This document shows positions 1-6,442 of a stretch of DNA of 11,499 nucleotides, piece by piece. Location of the stretch: assembly GCA_021850745.1 (NCBI GenBank), contig JAJZKX010000030.1:1-11499 (forward strand), in the 5' to 3' direction. A program made the position numbers and the translations under genes. The notes below the pieces were generated by a model. It was not told the DNA's origin. It was given only the letters and a program-made list of their open reading frames with translations, and did no database searches. Within the stretch, counting starts at the first letter, position 1. The number at the start of each line of letters is the position of its first letter. Source of the stretch: Thermoplasmata archaeon (GTDB lineage Archaea > Thermoplasmatota > Thermoplasmata > Thermoplasmatales > Thermoplasmataceae).

Positions 1-30
1 AAGGGTCAATGGAAATACTGTCTTCCTGGG
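1..30 (+). repeat. Left arm of 30-bp inverted repeat
   Basis: Begins AAGGGTCAATGGAAATACTG and ends CTGGG. It pairs with 148-177 with one mismatch and may extend left beyond the window. Confidence 0.85.
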
Positions 31-147
31 GCTGTTCACTTATTCTTTCTCTTTAAATAAAAACAGGAGAAAAAGGGACATCGGAAAGGATTCACCGCTG
101 ATAGGTGTGGTACTCGGTCTTCCAGATGCTTCGAACCTCTGCCAGTT

Positions 148-177
148 CCCAGAAAGACAGTATTTCCATTGACCCTT
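148..177 (-). repeat. Right arm of 30-bp inverted repeat
   Basis: The reverse complement of this stretch matches bases 1-30 except at one position (25 is C, the repeat copy implies T). Inward of the arms (from 31 and from 147) the two sides stop matching at once, so the inner boundary is sharp, as expected for terminal inverted repeats. Confidence 0.85.
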
Positions 178-374
178 TTCATAGATAACCCACACAAAAG
201 TCCGATGAACCTGAAAACATAAGACTTACACCGCCACACATCCCACCCGGGAAAGAAGCAAGCATGAAGGCCAACGCCAATCCCCCCAACCCATTAAAAT
301 TAGGTGCTCCTCTTCCTTATCAGTAAGGTAGTATTGTCAAATAGATTCTTAAGATTATCAATAGGTGAACCAAT
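178..374. other. Intergenic stretch between the inverted-repeat element and the first gene
   Basis: No credible coding region is seen; a 20-codon frame beginning at 264 has no supporting ribosome site or protein character. The stretch contains a small perfect stem, CCTTA-TCAG-TAAGG (315-328), an AT-rich patch at 294-301, and the likely promoter of the downstream membrane-protein gene at its right end. Confidence 0.5.
346..368 (+). promoter_or_regulatory. Probable TATA-like box and GGTGA ribosome site of the DUF981-like gene
   Basis: TCTTAAGA (347-354, a perfect palindrome) is centred about 25 bases before the ATG at 375, the distance expected of an archaeal TATA box for a leaderless message. 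GGTGA at 364-368, six bases before the ATG, instead matches the archaeal 16S tail. The two readings compete: if the AT-rich box at 347 is the TATA element, the GGTGA would not be transcribed, and a TATA element nearer 336-343 would be needed for it to act. Confidence 0.4.
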
Positions 375-1031
375 ATGGTGTTCATAGATGATCTTGGGCT
401 TGAGTTTTTCACGATGGCACTGGCAATGGTACTCCCAGCATATATGATAACAGCAGCCTATTTTTACCACAGGAAGTTGCCTATGGAAAAGGTATCCGAA
501 ATAGTTCGAGGAAGTGGTTTTCCACTTCTTGCGCTGGGCGCCTTCATGTTCATACTTGGAGTGTGGTCAGAACTGACGTGGCCGTTTCCAGCGAAACCGT
601 ATCCATCGGCTCCTAGCGTCAACTTCTCACCCTACAACATTCTTTTCGGCGATCCATACATGATACTTTCAATACTTATCGTGGGAGTTTCCCTTTCTCT
701 CGTAATGAACAAGAAACTCCAGTTCATTGGGGTTCTCGGGTTCTTCTCGGGGATACTGGCAATCTTCTACGGGTATCAGGCTTACATAGATTCATTCACA
801 AAGTCTCCACTGGAAGCCTTCTTTCTTTACATTGCGTTCGGGGTCGTAGGCATTCTCTCCCTTCCCGCCACACTTATATTTGACTCTGTGGAAGAGAACA
901 AGAAGACAAAAACAACACCCATTGAGACCATTTTCCTCTTTCTCTTCTGGCTGGGATTGATCGCCGCGGCACTGGCAAGTGGATACATGGTGCTCAACGC
1001 AATACCCGGCCATCTTCTGAAGACGCCATAA
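375..1031 (+). CDS. Six-helix integral membrane protein, probably DUF981 family
   Basis: The 218-residue product is almost entirely hydrophobic, with six likely membrane helices near residues 8-30, 48-67, 90-111, 115-137, 147-168 and 184-208. Between helices 2 and 3 lies a Trp/Pro-rich loop (W69, P70, P72, P76) leading into PYNILFGDPY (86-95). From memory of the family, a W-P...YNxxFGxP segment of this kind is characteristic of DUF981, archaeal membrane proteins of unknown function; this assignment was not searched. The short charged segment EENKKTKTTP (173-182) is probably cytoplasmic. The ATG at 375 is preceded by GGTGA with good spacing. The gene stands alone, followed by a T-rich tract. 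No catalytic residue pattern is evident, so no reaction or substrate can be assigned. Confidence in the gene is high, in the family name moderate. Confidence 0.8.
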   Translation: MVFIDDLGLEFFTMALAMVLPAYMITAAYFYHRKLPMEKVSEIVRGSGFPLLALGAFMFILGVWSELTWPFPAKPYPSAPSVNFSPYNILFGDPYMILSILIVGVSLSLVMNKKLQFIGVLGFFSGILAIFYGYQAYIDSFTKSPLEAFFLYIAFGVVGILSLPATLIFDSVEENKKTKTTPIETIFLFLFWLGLIAAALASGYMVLNAIPGHLLKTP

Positions 1032-1042
1032 CCCGGCTCAAC

Positions 1043-1069
1043 TTTATCTATTTTATTTTTCTTTTTCTT
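1043..1069 (+). terminator. T-rich transcription termination tract
   Basis: Twelve bases past the stop of the DUF981-like gene the + strand becomes almost pure T with occasional C/A (TTTTATTTTTCTTTTTC at 1051-1067). Oligo-T tracts without a strong hairpin are the usual archaeal intrinsic termination signal, and no GC-rich stem precedes it. Confidence 0.55.
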
Positions 1070-1112
1070 GCGATCGTCTGTCGCAGGACAAGAAATCTAA
1101 ACGGATGCGCAA

Positions 1113-1122
1113 CCATTAACTC
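1113..1122 (+). promoter_or_regulatory. Weak TATA-like box of the TPR gene
   Basis: The sequence CATTAAC around 1114-1120 is centred about 25 bases before the GTG at 1143, and no purine-rich ribosome site lies between them. Spacing fits a leaderless transcript, but the box itself is weak. Confidence 0.3.
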
Positions 1123-1142
1123 ACATAACTGGATCGAACTGC

Positions 1143-2027
1143 GTGGTTCTGGACGCACTTTATCACAACAGGCAGGGTTTCCTGAAAATGAGCAGGGGAG
1201 ATCTGGAGGGGGCACTCAAGGAATTCGAGGAGGCCATGGCTATGGAACCCTCGAACATGAGTTTCAGGAGCAGCAGGATCAGATGCCTCAGGAAGCTGGG
1301 AAGGGCAAATGAAGCTCTGGAAGAGGCAATGAAGCTAAACCTTGAAAGACCAAACGATCTGGAAACTTCTCTGGTATTGTTCGAACTTCAGGAAGAGACA
1401 GAACGGTATTATGATGCGCTCAAGACTCTTGACACATTGATCGAGAAAGATCCATTTGATCCGGAACTGCACTGGAAGAAGGCAGAATTCCTGGCGAGAC
1501 ATGAGAATGAGGGAGGGGCGATGCACGAAATTGAGGAGTGCGTGAAAATAGATCCGGAGAATCCAAGATACCTCTATGCAAGATCGGAAATGCTCCTGGC
1601 TCTTGAAAGGCCGGAGGAAGCGGCTGGCAATTATGACCGACTGATCTCCCTTGACCCGTACGATCCGGAACCCTACTATCAGAAGGGAAACATACTGGTA
1701 GATCTGGATCGACCGCTGGAAGCCGAGAAGTACTTCTTGAAATTAGTGGAGTTGAGGCCGCACCAGATCAACTCATACCAGGTCCTCGCCCAGTTTTATG
1801 AGACCTTTGACAGGTATGGCGATGCCCTTGAATGCTACAGCTCCATGATAAGGCTAGACCCAAGGAAGGCAAACCTCTATTTTGACAGGGGATCCATTTA
1901 TGAGGGCACCGGGAAATATGACGAGGCCTTGCAGGACTACAGCGAAGCTCTCAGGCTTGAGCCGGAAAATGTTGAGTATTCATTGAGGGCTGCAAGATTG
2001 AAGGAAAGACGTCAGGCAGACGAGTGA
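1143..2027 (+). CDS. Tetratricopeptide-repeat (TPR) protein with eight tandem repeats
   Basis: Nearly the whole 294-residue protein is an uninterrupted TPR solenoid: eight 34-residue units beginning at residues 5, 39, 73, 107, 141, 175, 209 and 243, followed by an 18-residue basic/acidic capping tail. Units show the TPR pattern of a small residue at position 8, G/A and Y/F positions, A-L pairs (for example GDLEGALKEFEEA, 19-31; GKYDEALQDYSEAL, 257-270) and a closing D/E-P before the next unit. TPR domains bind peptides or partner proteins; no enzymatic domain, signal peptide or membrane helix is present, so this is probably a cytoplasmic adaptor or co-chaperone-like protein with unknown partner. 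GTG at 1143 was chosen because the first repeat's helix A needs residues 5-15; the ATG at 1188 would cut it away. No other start codon exists before the upstream stop at 1098. The 3' end overlaps the convergent exporter gene by 16 bases. Confidence 0.9.
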   Translation: MVLDALYHNRQGFLKMSRGDLEGALKEFEEAMAMEPSNMSFRSSRIRCLRKLGRANEALEEAMKLNLERPNDLETSLVLFELQEETERYYDALKTLDTLIEKDPFDPELHWKKAEFLARHENEGGAMHEIEECVKIDPENPRYLYARSEMLLALERPEEAAGNYDRLISLDPYDPEPYYQKGNILVDLDRPLEAEKYFLKLVELRPHQINSYQVLAQFYETFDRYGDALECYSSMIRLDPRKANLYFDRGSIYEGTGKYDEALQDYSEALRLEPENVEYSLRAARLKERRQADE

Positions 2028-3415
2028 CGCGGCCTGAGAGAAGAGAGCGCCCCCGCTGCCAGAAGGAGTATTACGGACACAAGAAACGCAGATTTTATTC
2101 CGGCGAGGAACGAAACCTGCAGCGAGCCGATCACGTTTCCTGTTCCGAGAAATACCTCGAAAGCCATTTTCCTGCCTATTGTGGAAGCGGCGACGGAAAT
2201 CGCCAGAACATAGCTGGCCAGTGTCCCAACGTTCGACAGCGTCCTTGAAAGCCCAGATATGGATCCATACGTTCCCTGCGGGGCCCCTCCCATAATGGAA
2301 CTGTTATTGGCTGGCCAGAACATGGAACCACCAACTCCGCCAATGAGCGAAGCAGTCACGATGTAGTAATCCTGCGTATTTGCCTGCAGGAACATGTAAA
2401 GAGTCACAGACACCATTATGAGGACAATACCTGTTGTGGCAACTACACGCTGGCCGATCCTGTCAGAAAACCTTCCCATGGAAGGCGCAAGGAAACTGGC
2501 AACCACATAGCCGGGGACCAGCAGGAGGGAAGAGTAGAGGGGAGTGTAGCCCCTTATGCCCTGGAGGTAGAGTATCAGGACAAAGATTACTGACAGGTAG
2601 CCTGCTGCCTGAAGAAAAGACGAGAAGAGGGGAACCCCAAGAGCCCTGGTCAGGAGTGGCTCTATTCGAACTATCGGGTTGCTGGATCTTTTCTCGACGT
2701 ACACAAAGGGCACTATCAGGAAAAGAGCGACCAGGATGTAGAGTGTTTCCAAGAACGAGAAGCCGGAACTGACTATCTGGGTTGCTGCATATACCAGCAG
2801 AAGAAGCAGAGAGGCGAGAATCACCATACCAGGATAGTCCAGTTCCGGAATCTTTCCATGTTCATGCCTGAGGGTTATTCTTGCCAGGAAGACTCCAACG
2901 ATTCCAACAGGAATGTTGATAAAAAATATGTATCTCCAGCCGAGGAAGGTGGTTATCACTCCTCCCAGAACAATCCCAAGGGTGCCCCCGACATTCCAGC
3001 CCAAGGTCGTGAATCCGAATGCCTTGCCCCTTTCCCTGGGAGGGAAGGCATCTGCGATCAATGCGGAAGAACTTGACTGCAGCATCGCTGCACCAAACCC
3101 CTGGAGAACCCTGAAGGAAACAAGCTCAATCATTGTTTCAGAAATGCCGCACAAGAAAGAACCCACTGTAAACACCGCAAATCCAGCAGTAAAAATGGAG
3201 CCTCTCCCAAATGCATCCCCCAGGGATCCGATCTGAGTGGTAAAGACTGCCACAACGAGAAGATAGCCTATGATCGTCCATATTGCCAGAAGTAGCGACG
3301 AGGTGAGATCCATGACAATAGTGGGAAGAGCGAGGATCACGATGGTAGTGTCAATCGCACTCATGAGCGTTCCAAGGACAACCGCTGCCAGAATCTCGAT
3401 CTGTCTTCTATCCAA
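2012..3415 (-). CDS. MFS drug/solute exporter, DHA2 (EmrB/QacA-like), about 14 TM
   Basis: The 467-residue membrane protein carries the marks of the 14-helix drug:H+ antiporter group of the major facilitator superfamily. These are the helix-1 motif IDTTIVILALPTI (21-33), motif A between helices 2 and 3 as GSLGDAFGRG (63-72), motif B as FRVLQGFGAAML (101-112), a motif-C-like GGTLGIVLGG (143-152) and WRYIFFINIPVG (160-171). A second-half motif-A echo, GRFSDRIGQR, marks the C-terminal bundle. Such proteins couple proton entry to extrusion of lipophilic compounds or metabolites at the cytoplasmic membrane; the substrate cannot be read from sequence. In motif C the usual proline after the third glycine is replaced by isoleucine. 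The start is TTG at 3415, supported by a TATA-like box 26 bases upstream (leaderless geometry) and no better ATG ahead of helix 1. It is divergent from the phosphodiesterase gene and its 3' end overlaps the TPR gene. Confidence 0.9.
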   Translation of the reverse strand: MDRRQIEILAAVVLGTLMSAIDTTIVILALPTIVMDLTSSLLLAIWTIIGYLLVVAVFTTQIGSLGDAFGRGSIFTAGFAVFTVGSFLCGISETMIELVSFRVLQGFGAAMLQSSSSALIADAFPPRERGKAFGFTTLGWNVGGTLGIVLGGVITTFLGWRYIFFINIPVGIVGVFLARITLRHEHGKIPELDYPGMVILASLLLLLVYAATQIVSSGFSFLETLYILVALFLIVPFVYVEKRSSNPIVRIEPLLTRALGVPLFSSFLQAAGYLSVIFVLILYLQGIRGYTPLYSSLLLVPGYVVASFLAPSMGRFSDRIGQRVVATTGIVLIMVSVTLYMFLQANTQDYYIVTASLIGGVGGSMFWPANNSSIMGGAPQGTYGSISGLSRTLSNVGTLASYVLAISVAASTIGRKMAFEVFLGTGNVIGSLQVSFLAGIKSAFLVSVILLLAAGALSSLRPRHSSA

Positions 3416-3437
3416 GTAATGGGAAATTTGGGCCGGG

Positions 3438-3445
3438 TTAAATAT
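3438..3445 (-). promoter_or_regulatory. TATA box of the first DHA2 exporter
   Basis: On the - strand this reads ATATTTAA, centred about 26 bases upstream of the TTG start at 3415. This is the classical archaeal distance from TATA box to transcription start, so the message probably begins at or next to the start codon. The intergenic region is shared with the divergent phosphodiesterase promoter. Confidence 0.5.
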
Positions 3446-3473
3446 GTTTGAGGAACTCCGAGTTGTTGCAAGG

Positions 3474-3480
3474 TTATATA
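3474..3480 (+). promoter_or_regulatory. TATA box of the phosphodiesterase gene
   Basis: TTATATA is a strong TATA element. It predicts a transcript start near 3500-3505, just upstream of the ATG at 3511 and downstream of the alternative ATGs at 3487 and 3496. This is one reason for choosing the 3511 start. Confidence 0.5.
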
Positions 3481-3510
3481 CAGCGCATGCAACTAATGGG
3501 GAGGATCGGA

Positions 3511-4212
3511 ATGGACAAAGGCGGGAACAACCTGTTTGTCATAGCCCATCGCGGAGGGGCAGAACTCTTCTTTGAGAATACCCTGACCGCCTTCAGAAAG
3601 GCGGAGGAACTTGGAGTGGACGCAATAGAATGTGATGTTCACCTTACAAGAGATAACCACCTGGTTGTCATGCATGATCCTGACCTCAAGAGGGTAGCAG
3701 GAATTGAAAGGAACGTTTCAGAAATGACTTTGCAGGAAATCCGTGAAGTCAAGCTGGAAAATGGAGAAGGCATCCCGACACTGGAGGAAGCAATTGAAGC
3801 CGTGGGCATTTCCCTGATAGTTGAACTGAAAAGTTACGAAACACTCATGGAAATCGCCAGGCTTCTTCACGAAAGGCCAGAGTTGAAGGCGAGGATCATT
3901 GTGATCTGCTTCGATCACAGGGCGATCCTGAAACTCAACGAGAGGTTCCCGGGCCTAAATACCAGCGCACTTCTTGGGGGATTTCCAGTGGATCCGGCAT
4001 CAGTTGCAACTTCGTGCAGGACAGACACTCTTGCACTTTACTACGAGGGACTGGATCGAAACTACGTTGAATCATGCCATAGTGCTGGCGTGAAGGTCTC
4101 AGTGTGGACGCCAAACACAGAGGCAGACATCAGGAGATTAGTGGACATCGGGGTTGACGCCATAGCCTCGGACCGTCCGGACATAGTCCTCAAGGTTCTC
4201 GGTAGAAAATAA
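3511..4212 (+). CDS. Glycerophosphodiester phosphodiesterase (GDPD family)
   Basis: From ATG 3511 the product is 233 residues, the usual size of compact single-domain GDPDs. It shows the TIM-barrel family signature: HRGG (13-16), EN (22-23), IECDVHLTRD with metal/catalytic positions E40, D42 and H44, then VVMHDPD with H55, VELK in the middle strand region, and the C-terminal VSVWTPN followed by GVDAIASDRPD. Such enzymes hydrolyse glycerophosphodiesters to glycerol phosphate and an alcohol in a metal-dependent way; in an archaeon the likely source is phospholipid headgroup turnover, which is inference. No signal peptide is seen, so it acts in the cytoplasm. The frame is open further upstream (TTG 3448, ATG 3487, ATG 3496), but 3511 has GGGGAGG six bases before it and fits the TATA box. 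It is divergent from one MFS gene, and its stop directly abuts the stop of another. Confidence 0.9.
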   Translation: MDKGGNNLFVIAHRGGAELFFENTLTAFRKAEELGVDAIECDVHLTRDNHLVVMHDPDLKRVAGIERNVSEMTLQEIREVKLENGEGIPTLEEAIEAVGISLIVELKSYETLMEIARLLHERPELKARIIVICFDHRAILKLNERFPGLNTSALLGGFPVDPASVATSCRTDTLALYYEGLDRNYVESCHSAGVKVSVWTPNTEADIRRLVDIGVDAIASDRPDIVLKVLGRK

Positions 4213-5532
4213 TCAGGAACCTTCTCCCGAGATTTCTTCCAGGGATTTTCCTTTCGGCTCCACAACATAAGCTATTGTAACAGCCAGGCCAATCGAGGAG
4301 AGAACTGCCAGGTATAACATTCCACCGCCGAAACCAGCCGTTCCCACAATAAATGAAAAAGAAAAGATTCCTGCAAGAGCCCCTATCCTGCTGACCGTTG
4401 TACCCAATCCCTGAGCCGTGGCCCTGATGCTTGTTGGGAAAAGCTCCTGAGGATATACTGTACTTGTTATGCCCGGACCGAATTCCTGGCTGATCTCAAA
4501 GAGTACGAGAAGTATCACCACCGGAATAAGGCCGAAGGAGAGATTCAGGAACAGCGAGGCTATGAAAAGGGTTATAACCATGCCAAGAAACCCCACCATG
4601 GTGACGAACCTTCTTCCGGCAATGTCTATGGCGAAGAATGTGAGAATCGCCCCAATTATTGCAAGGATTGCTATCAGGGCTGCAGTGCCCGACGCCTGTC
4701 CATAGCTGAGGTTGAAGACAGACTGCAGGATCGTGGGCCCCTCAAGCGCGATGGCATATGTTACGGCGTCCAGAATGAACCAGAATGAACAAATGAATAG
4801 GGTTGCGGTAAGAAACTTTCCTCTGAAGAGGTCCCTCAAGGTTACCCTGGCGGCTGCGGGAATCTCCTCAATACCAGTCTCTCCGACCACAGTTTTCAGG
4901 GATTTCCTGGCTTCCTCCCCCATTCCCTTTTCCAGGAGCCATCTGGGGGATTCAGGTATTGAGGCCCTGAGAATGAGCACAAGCAATGCTGGAATTATTC
5001 CCAGAAGCAACATGAGTCTCCATCCAAGGTCCCCAAGCGGGGAGAGGAAATAACCTGCAAGGTAAGAAAATGCAGCGCCCACGAACCATGCTACCCCGTT
5101 CACGGTAAGGAGCTTGCCTCTCTGCTTAGTGGGGGCGTACTCAGCAATGATGGTTGGGCTTATCGCATAGTCCGCGCCTATGGCAAGCCCCAGCAGAAGC
5201 CTGAAAACGAGCAATTCAGTAAAGGTTGCTGCAACGGCAGTAAGTATTGTGAAAACGATAAAGAAAACCATATCCCACATGTAGATTGATTTCCTGCCGT
5301 CCCTGTCAGTCAGGTATCCGCCTATCACTCCGCCGAACACCATGCCGAGAAGAGTCGATCCAAGAAGGAGCGTCTGATCAAGCGAACTCAGGGAAAACTC
5401 GGGAGCAATCAGGAGTATCGCCACTGAAATGATGGCCAGATCATATCCGTCCAGGAAGTTCCCGCCGGAAGACAGTGCGGTTATTTTCAGGTGAACCCTT
5501 CTTATCCTGCTTTCATCCAGGGAACTGAACAC
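4213..5532 (-). CDS. MFS transporter, sugar-porter/phosphate-symporter-like, 12 TM
   Basis: The 439-residue protein has the layout of 12-helix MFS uptake carriers. Helix 1 contains FLDGYD (26-31), motif A is GYLTDRDGRK (72-81), helix 4 carries RLLLGLAIGADYAIS (111-125), the post-helix-6 motif is PESPRWLLEKG (193-203), and the second half has PQELFPTSIRATAQG (361-375). The C-terminal tail is EPKGKSLEEIS (425-435), a close version of the sugar-porter PETKG-SLEEI tail. The GADY and DGYD segments also resemble phosphate:H+ and aromatic-acid symporters, so the substrate may be a sugar, organic acid or anion. It probably imports a solute with protons across the cytoplasmic membrane. The start is GTG at 5532; no ATG lies before helix 1, and a TTAATAA box sits 25 bases upstream. 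The stop codon touches the phosphodiesterase stop with no base between. Confidence 0.88.
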   Translation of the reverse strand: MFSSLDESRIRRVHLKITALSSGGNFLDGYDLAIISVAILLIAPEFSLSSLDQTLLLGSTLLGMVFGGVIGGYLTDRDGRKSIYMWDMVFFIVFTILTAVAATFTELLVFRLLLGLAIGADYAISPTIIAEYAPTKQRGKLLTVNGVAWFVGAAFSYLAGYFLSPLGDLGWRLMLLLGIIPALLVLILRASIPESPRWLLEKGMGEEARKSLKTVVGETGIEEIPAAARVTLRDLFRGKFLTATLFICSFWFILDAVTYAIALEGPTILQSVFNLSYGQASGTAALIAILAIIGAILTFFAIDIAGRRFVTMVGFLGMVITLFIASLFLNLSFGLIPVVILLVLFEISQEFGPGITSTVYPQELFPTSIRATAQGLGTTVSRIGALAGIFSFSFIVGTAGFGGGMLYLAVLSSIGLAVTIAYVVEPKGKSLEEISGEGS

Positions 5533-5553
5533 GTGATTGGCATCATCTATGTG

Positions 5554-5560
5554 TTATTAA
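5554..5560 (-). promoter_or_regulatory. TATA-like box of the sugar-porter-like MFS gene
   Basis: Reads TTAATAA on the - strand, centred 25 bases before the GTG at 5532, which fits a leaderless transcript. A second AT-rich element (5576-5584) lies further out and could serve either direction. Confidence 0.38.
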
Positions 5561-5575
5561 CAGACACCTTAATAC

Positions 5576-5584
5576 AATATATAG
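5576..5584 (+). promoter_or_regulatory. TATA-like element upstream of the alpha/beta hydrolase
   Basis: AATATATAG is the only strong TATA-like sequence before the hydrolase gene. It predicts transcription from about 5606 and hence a leader of about 30 bases, in which no clear ribosome site is seen. Because the element is nearly symmetric it might instead drive the - strand MFS gene. Confidence 0.33.
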
Positions 5585-5635
5585 TGGCATTGAGATGTAC
5601 CAACCACCTTCCCGCCCAAAGCCCTTATCCCTTGA

Positions 5636-6385
5636 ATGACTGACTCCAGCAAGATGGACAGGTTCGTATTCAGGGGATCAGCGGGTCCAATGTCATACCT
5701 CACCAGGCCAGGTGAAACAAACCTGGTATTGATTCATGGTTTCACTGCATCAGCAGAGATCTGGAGGGACCTCATTGAATACCTTGATCCTTCATTCGGA
5801 GTTACCTGCGTGGACCTTTTCGGGCATGGGGAGTCTCCCATTCCTGAGGGCGGCATGCAGGGTCTGACCATAGGAGAGGCCCTGAGATTCCAGTGCAGCG
5901 CAATAAACGAACTGCTGGAACACCTGGAAATAACGAAATATGTCTCCATAGGAAGCTCAATGGGAGGATGGCTTTCCCTGGAACTGGCATCCAGGTTTCG
6001 CAGACCTGAAAAAGCAGTGCTCATAGATCCAGCCGGCATTGTCCCCATCTCTGACAACAGGTTCTCGGAAGGACTTGGCAACCTGGTCGCCGAATTCTCC
6101 AAGGAAAAGGGGAAATTTGCTGAAATCTTGTCAGGAATAATGCTTAATGCTTCTCCAGAGGACTTCCAGATGGACGGACGAATCCTGGAAGGCATAAAAT
6201 TCCCCGTTTCGGTTATATGGGGAGGTAACGACGAGATCCTGGACGCTGAATCAGGGAGAGCTTTTGCAGGAAGAATTGTCGGCGGGCAGTTTCACCTGAT
6301 AGGGGGTGCGGAGCATGTGCCTTTCAGATCCCATCCCAGAGAGGTTGCAGAGCTGATAAACAGGTTCGTCCTGAAAGGGGAGTAA
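5636..6385 (+). CDS. Alpha/beta-hydrolase-fold enzyme (esterase/lipase-like)
   Basis: The 249-residue protein carries a complete alpha/beta hydrolase set: the oxyanion-hole LIHGFTAS (32-39), the nucleophile elbow GSSMGG with Ser108 (106-111), a catalytic acid in WGGNDE (Asp199, 195-200) and the histidine in GGAEHVPF (His227, 223-230). The cap region (about 135-185) is short. The fold covers esterases, carbon-carbon hydrolases, haloperoxidase-like enzymes and others, and a serine nucleophile favours ester or C-C bond hydrolysis; the substrate cannot be assigned. No signal peptide is seen, so it is cytoplasmic. ATG 5636 is used; ATG 5654 (residue 7) is an alternative that loses no motif. The ABC permease gene begins 57 bases downstream on the same strand, close enough for partial read-through, though a separate promoter is possible there. 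Confidence 0.88.
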   Translation: MTDSSKMDRFVFRGSAGPMSYLTRPGETNLVLIHGFTASAEIWRDLIEYLDPSFGVTCVDLFGHGESPIPEGGMQGLTIGEALRFQCSAINELLEHLEITKYVSIGSSMGGWLSLELASRFRRPEKAVLIDPAGIVPISDNRFSEGLGNLVAEFSKEKGKFAEILSGIMLNASPEDFQMDGRILEGIKFPVSVIWGGNDEILDAESGRAFAGRIVGGQFHLIGGAEHVPFRSHPREVAELINRFVLKGE

Positions 6386-6408
6386 AGATGGAATTCACGA
6401 ACAAAAGG

Positions 6409-6436
6409 TTAAACAACCATTGTCAATACATGTGAG
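6409..6436 (+). promoter_or_regulatory. Possible TATA box and ribosome site of the OppB-like gene
   Basis: TTAAAC (6409-6414) lies about 31 bases before the ATG at 6443, and TGTGAG (6431-6436) is a partial match to the archaeal GGTGA site six bases before it. Both are weak. The gene may instead be read through from the upstream hydrolase. Confidence 0.3.
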
Positions 6437-6442
6437 TCAGCC

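Larger units (their letters stand above)
1..177. mobile_element. Putative MITE-like element or IS remnant bounded by 30-bp inverted repeats
   Basis: Bases 1-30 and 148-177 are reverse complements of each other at 29 of 30 positions (single mismatch at 25/153), with about 117 bases between them. Arms this long and this well matched, around a short interior without a credible gene, are typical of miniature inverted-repeat elements or the two joined ends of a decayed insertion sequence. The left arm starts exactly at the window edge, so the true outer boundary, any target-site duplication and any longer arm cannot be seen. The interior has a T/A-rich stretch (41-75) with a weak 6-bp internal stem (46-51 with 67-72). 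The only open frame across it (complement 36-239) has no recognisable protein character and runs through the right arm. An alternative is a structured regulatory RNA or a long palindromic terminator, but the loop is very long for that. Seen: the repeat. Inferred: the mobile origin. Confidence 0.4.

Noticed and set aside
120..145. tRNA T-arm-like sequence GGTTCGAAGC on the - strand
   Set aside because: Only four of five stem pairs form, and there is no acceptor stem, D-arm or anticodon arm at the required distances, so it is not a tRNA gene.
36..239. 67-codon open frame on the - strand through the inverted-repeat element
   Set aside because: It runs through one repeat arm and the interior, has no recognisable protein motif, and its composition looks random; no ribosome site or TATA box fits it.
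264..326. 20-codon frame upstream of the DUF981-like gene
   Set aside because: Short, no ribosome site, proline/asparagine-rich without family resemblance; indistinguishable from chance.
4771..4790. Perfect tandem 10-bp repeat (CAGAATGAAC twice) inside the sugar-porter-like gene
   Set aside because: The encoded stretch (SFWFILDA) is a normal membrane-helix sequence and the frame is intact over the whole gene, so it is most likely coincidental and not a recent slippage event.
5734..6195. 153-codon open frame antisense to the alpha/beta hydrolase
   Set aside because: The + strand has a full catalytic Ser-Asp-His set here; the antisense frame is serine/proline-rich and lacks any domain pattern.
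6388..6435. 15-codon frame between the hydrolase and the OppB-like gene
   Set aside because: Too short to support. It lies over the likely promoter, and an upstream regulatory peptide cannot be argued from sequence alone.
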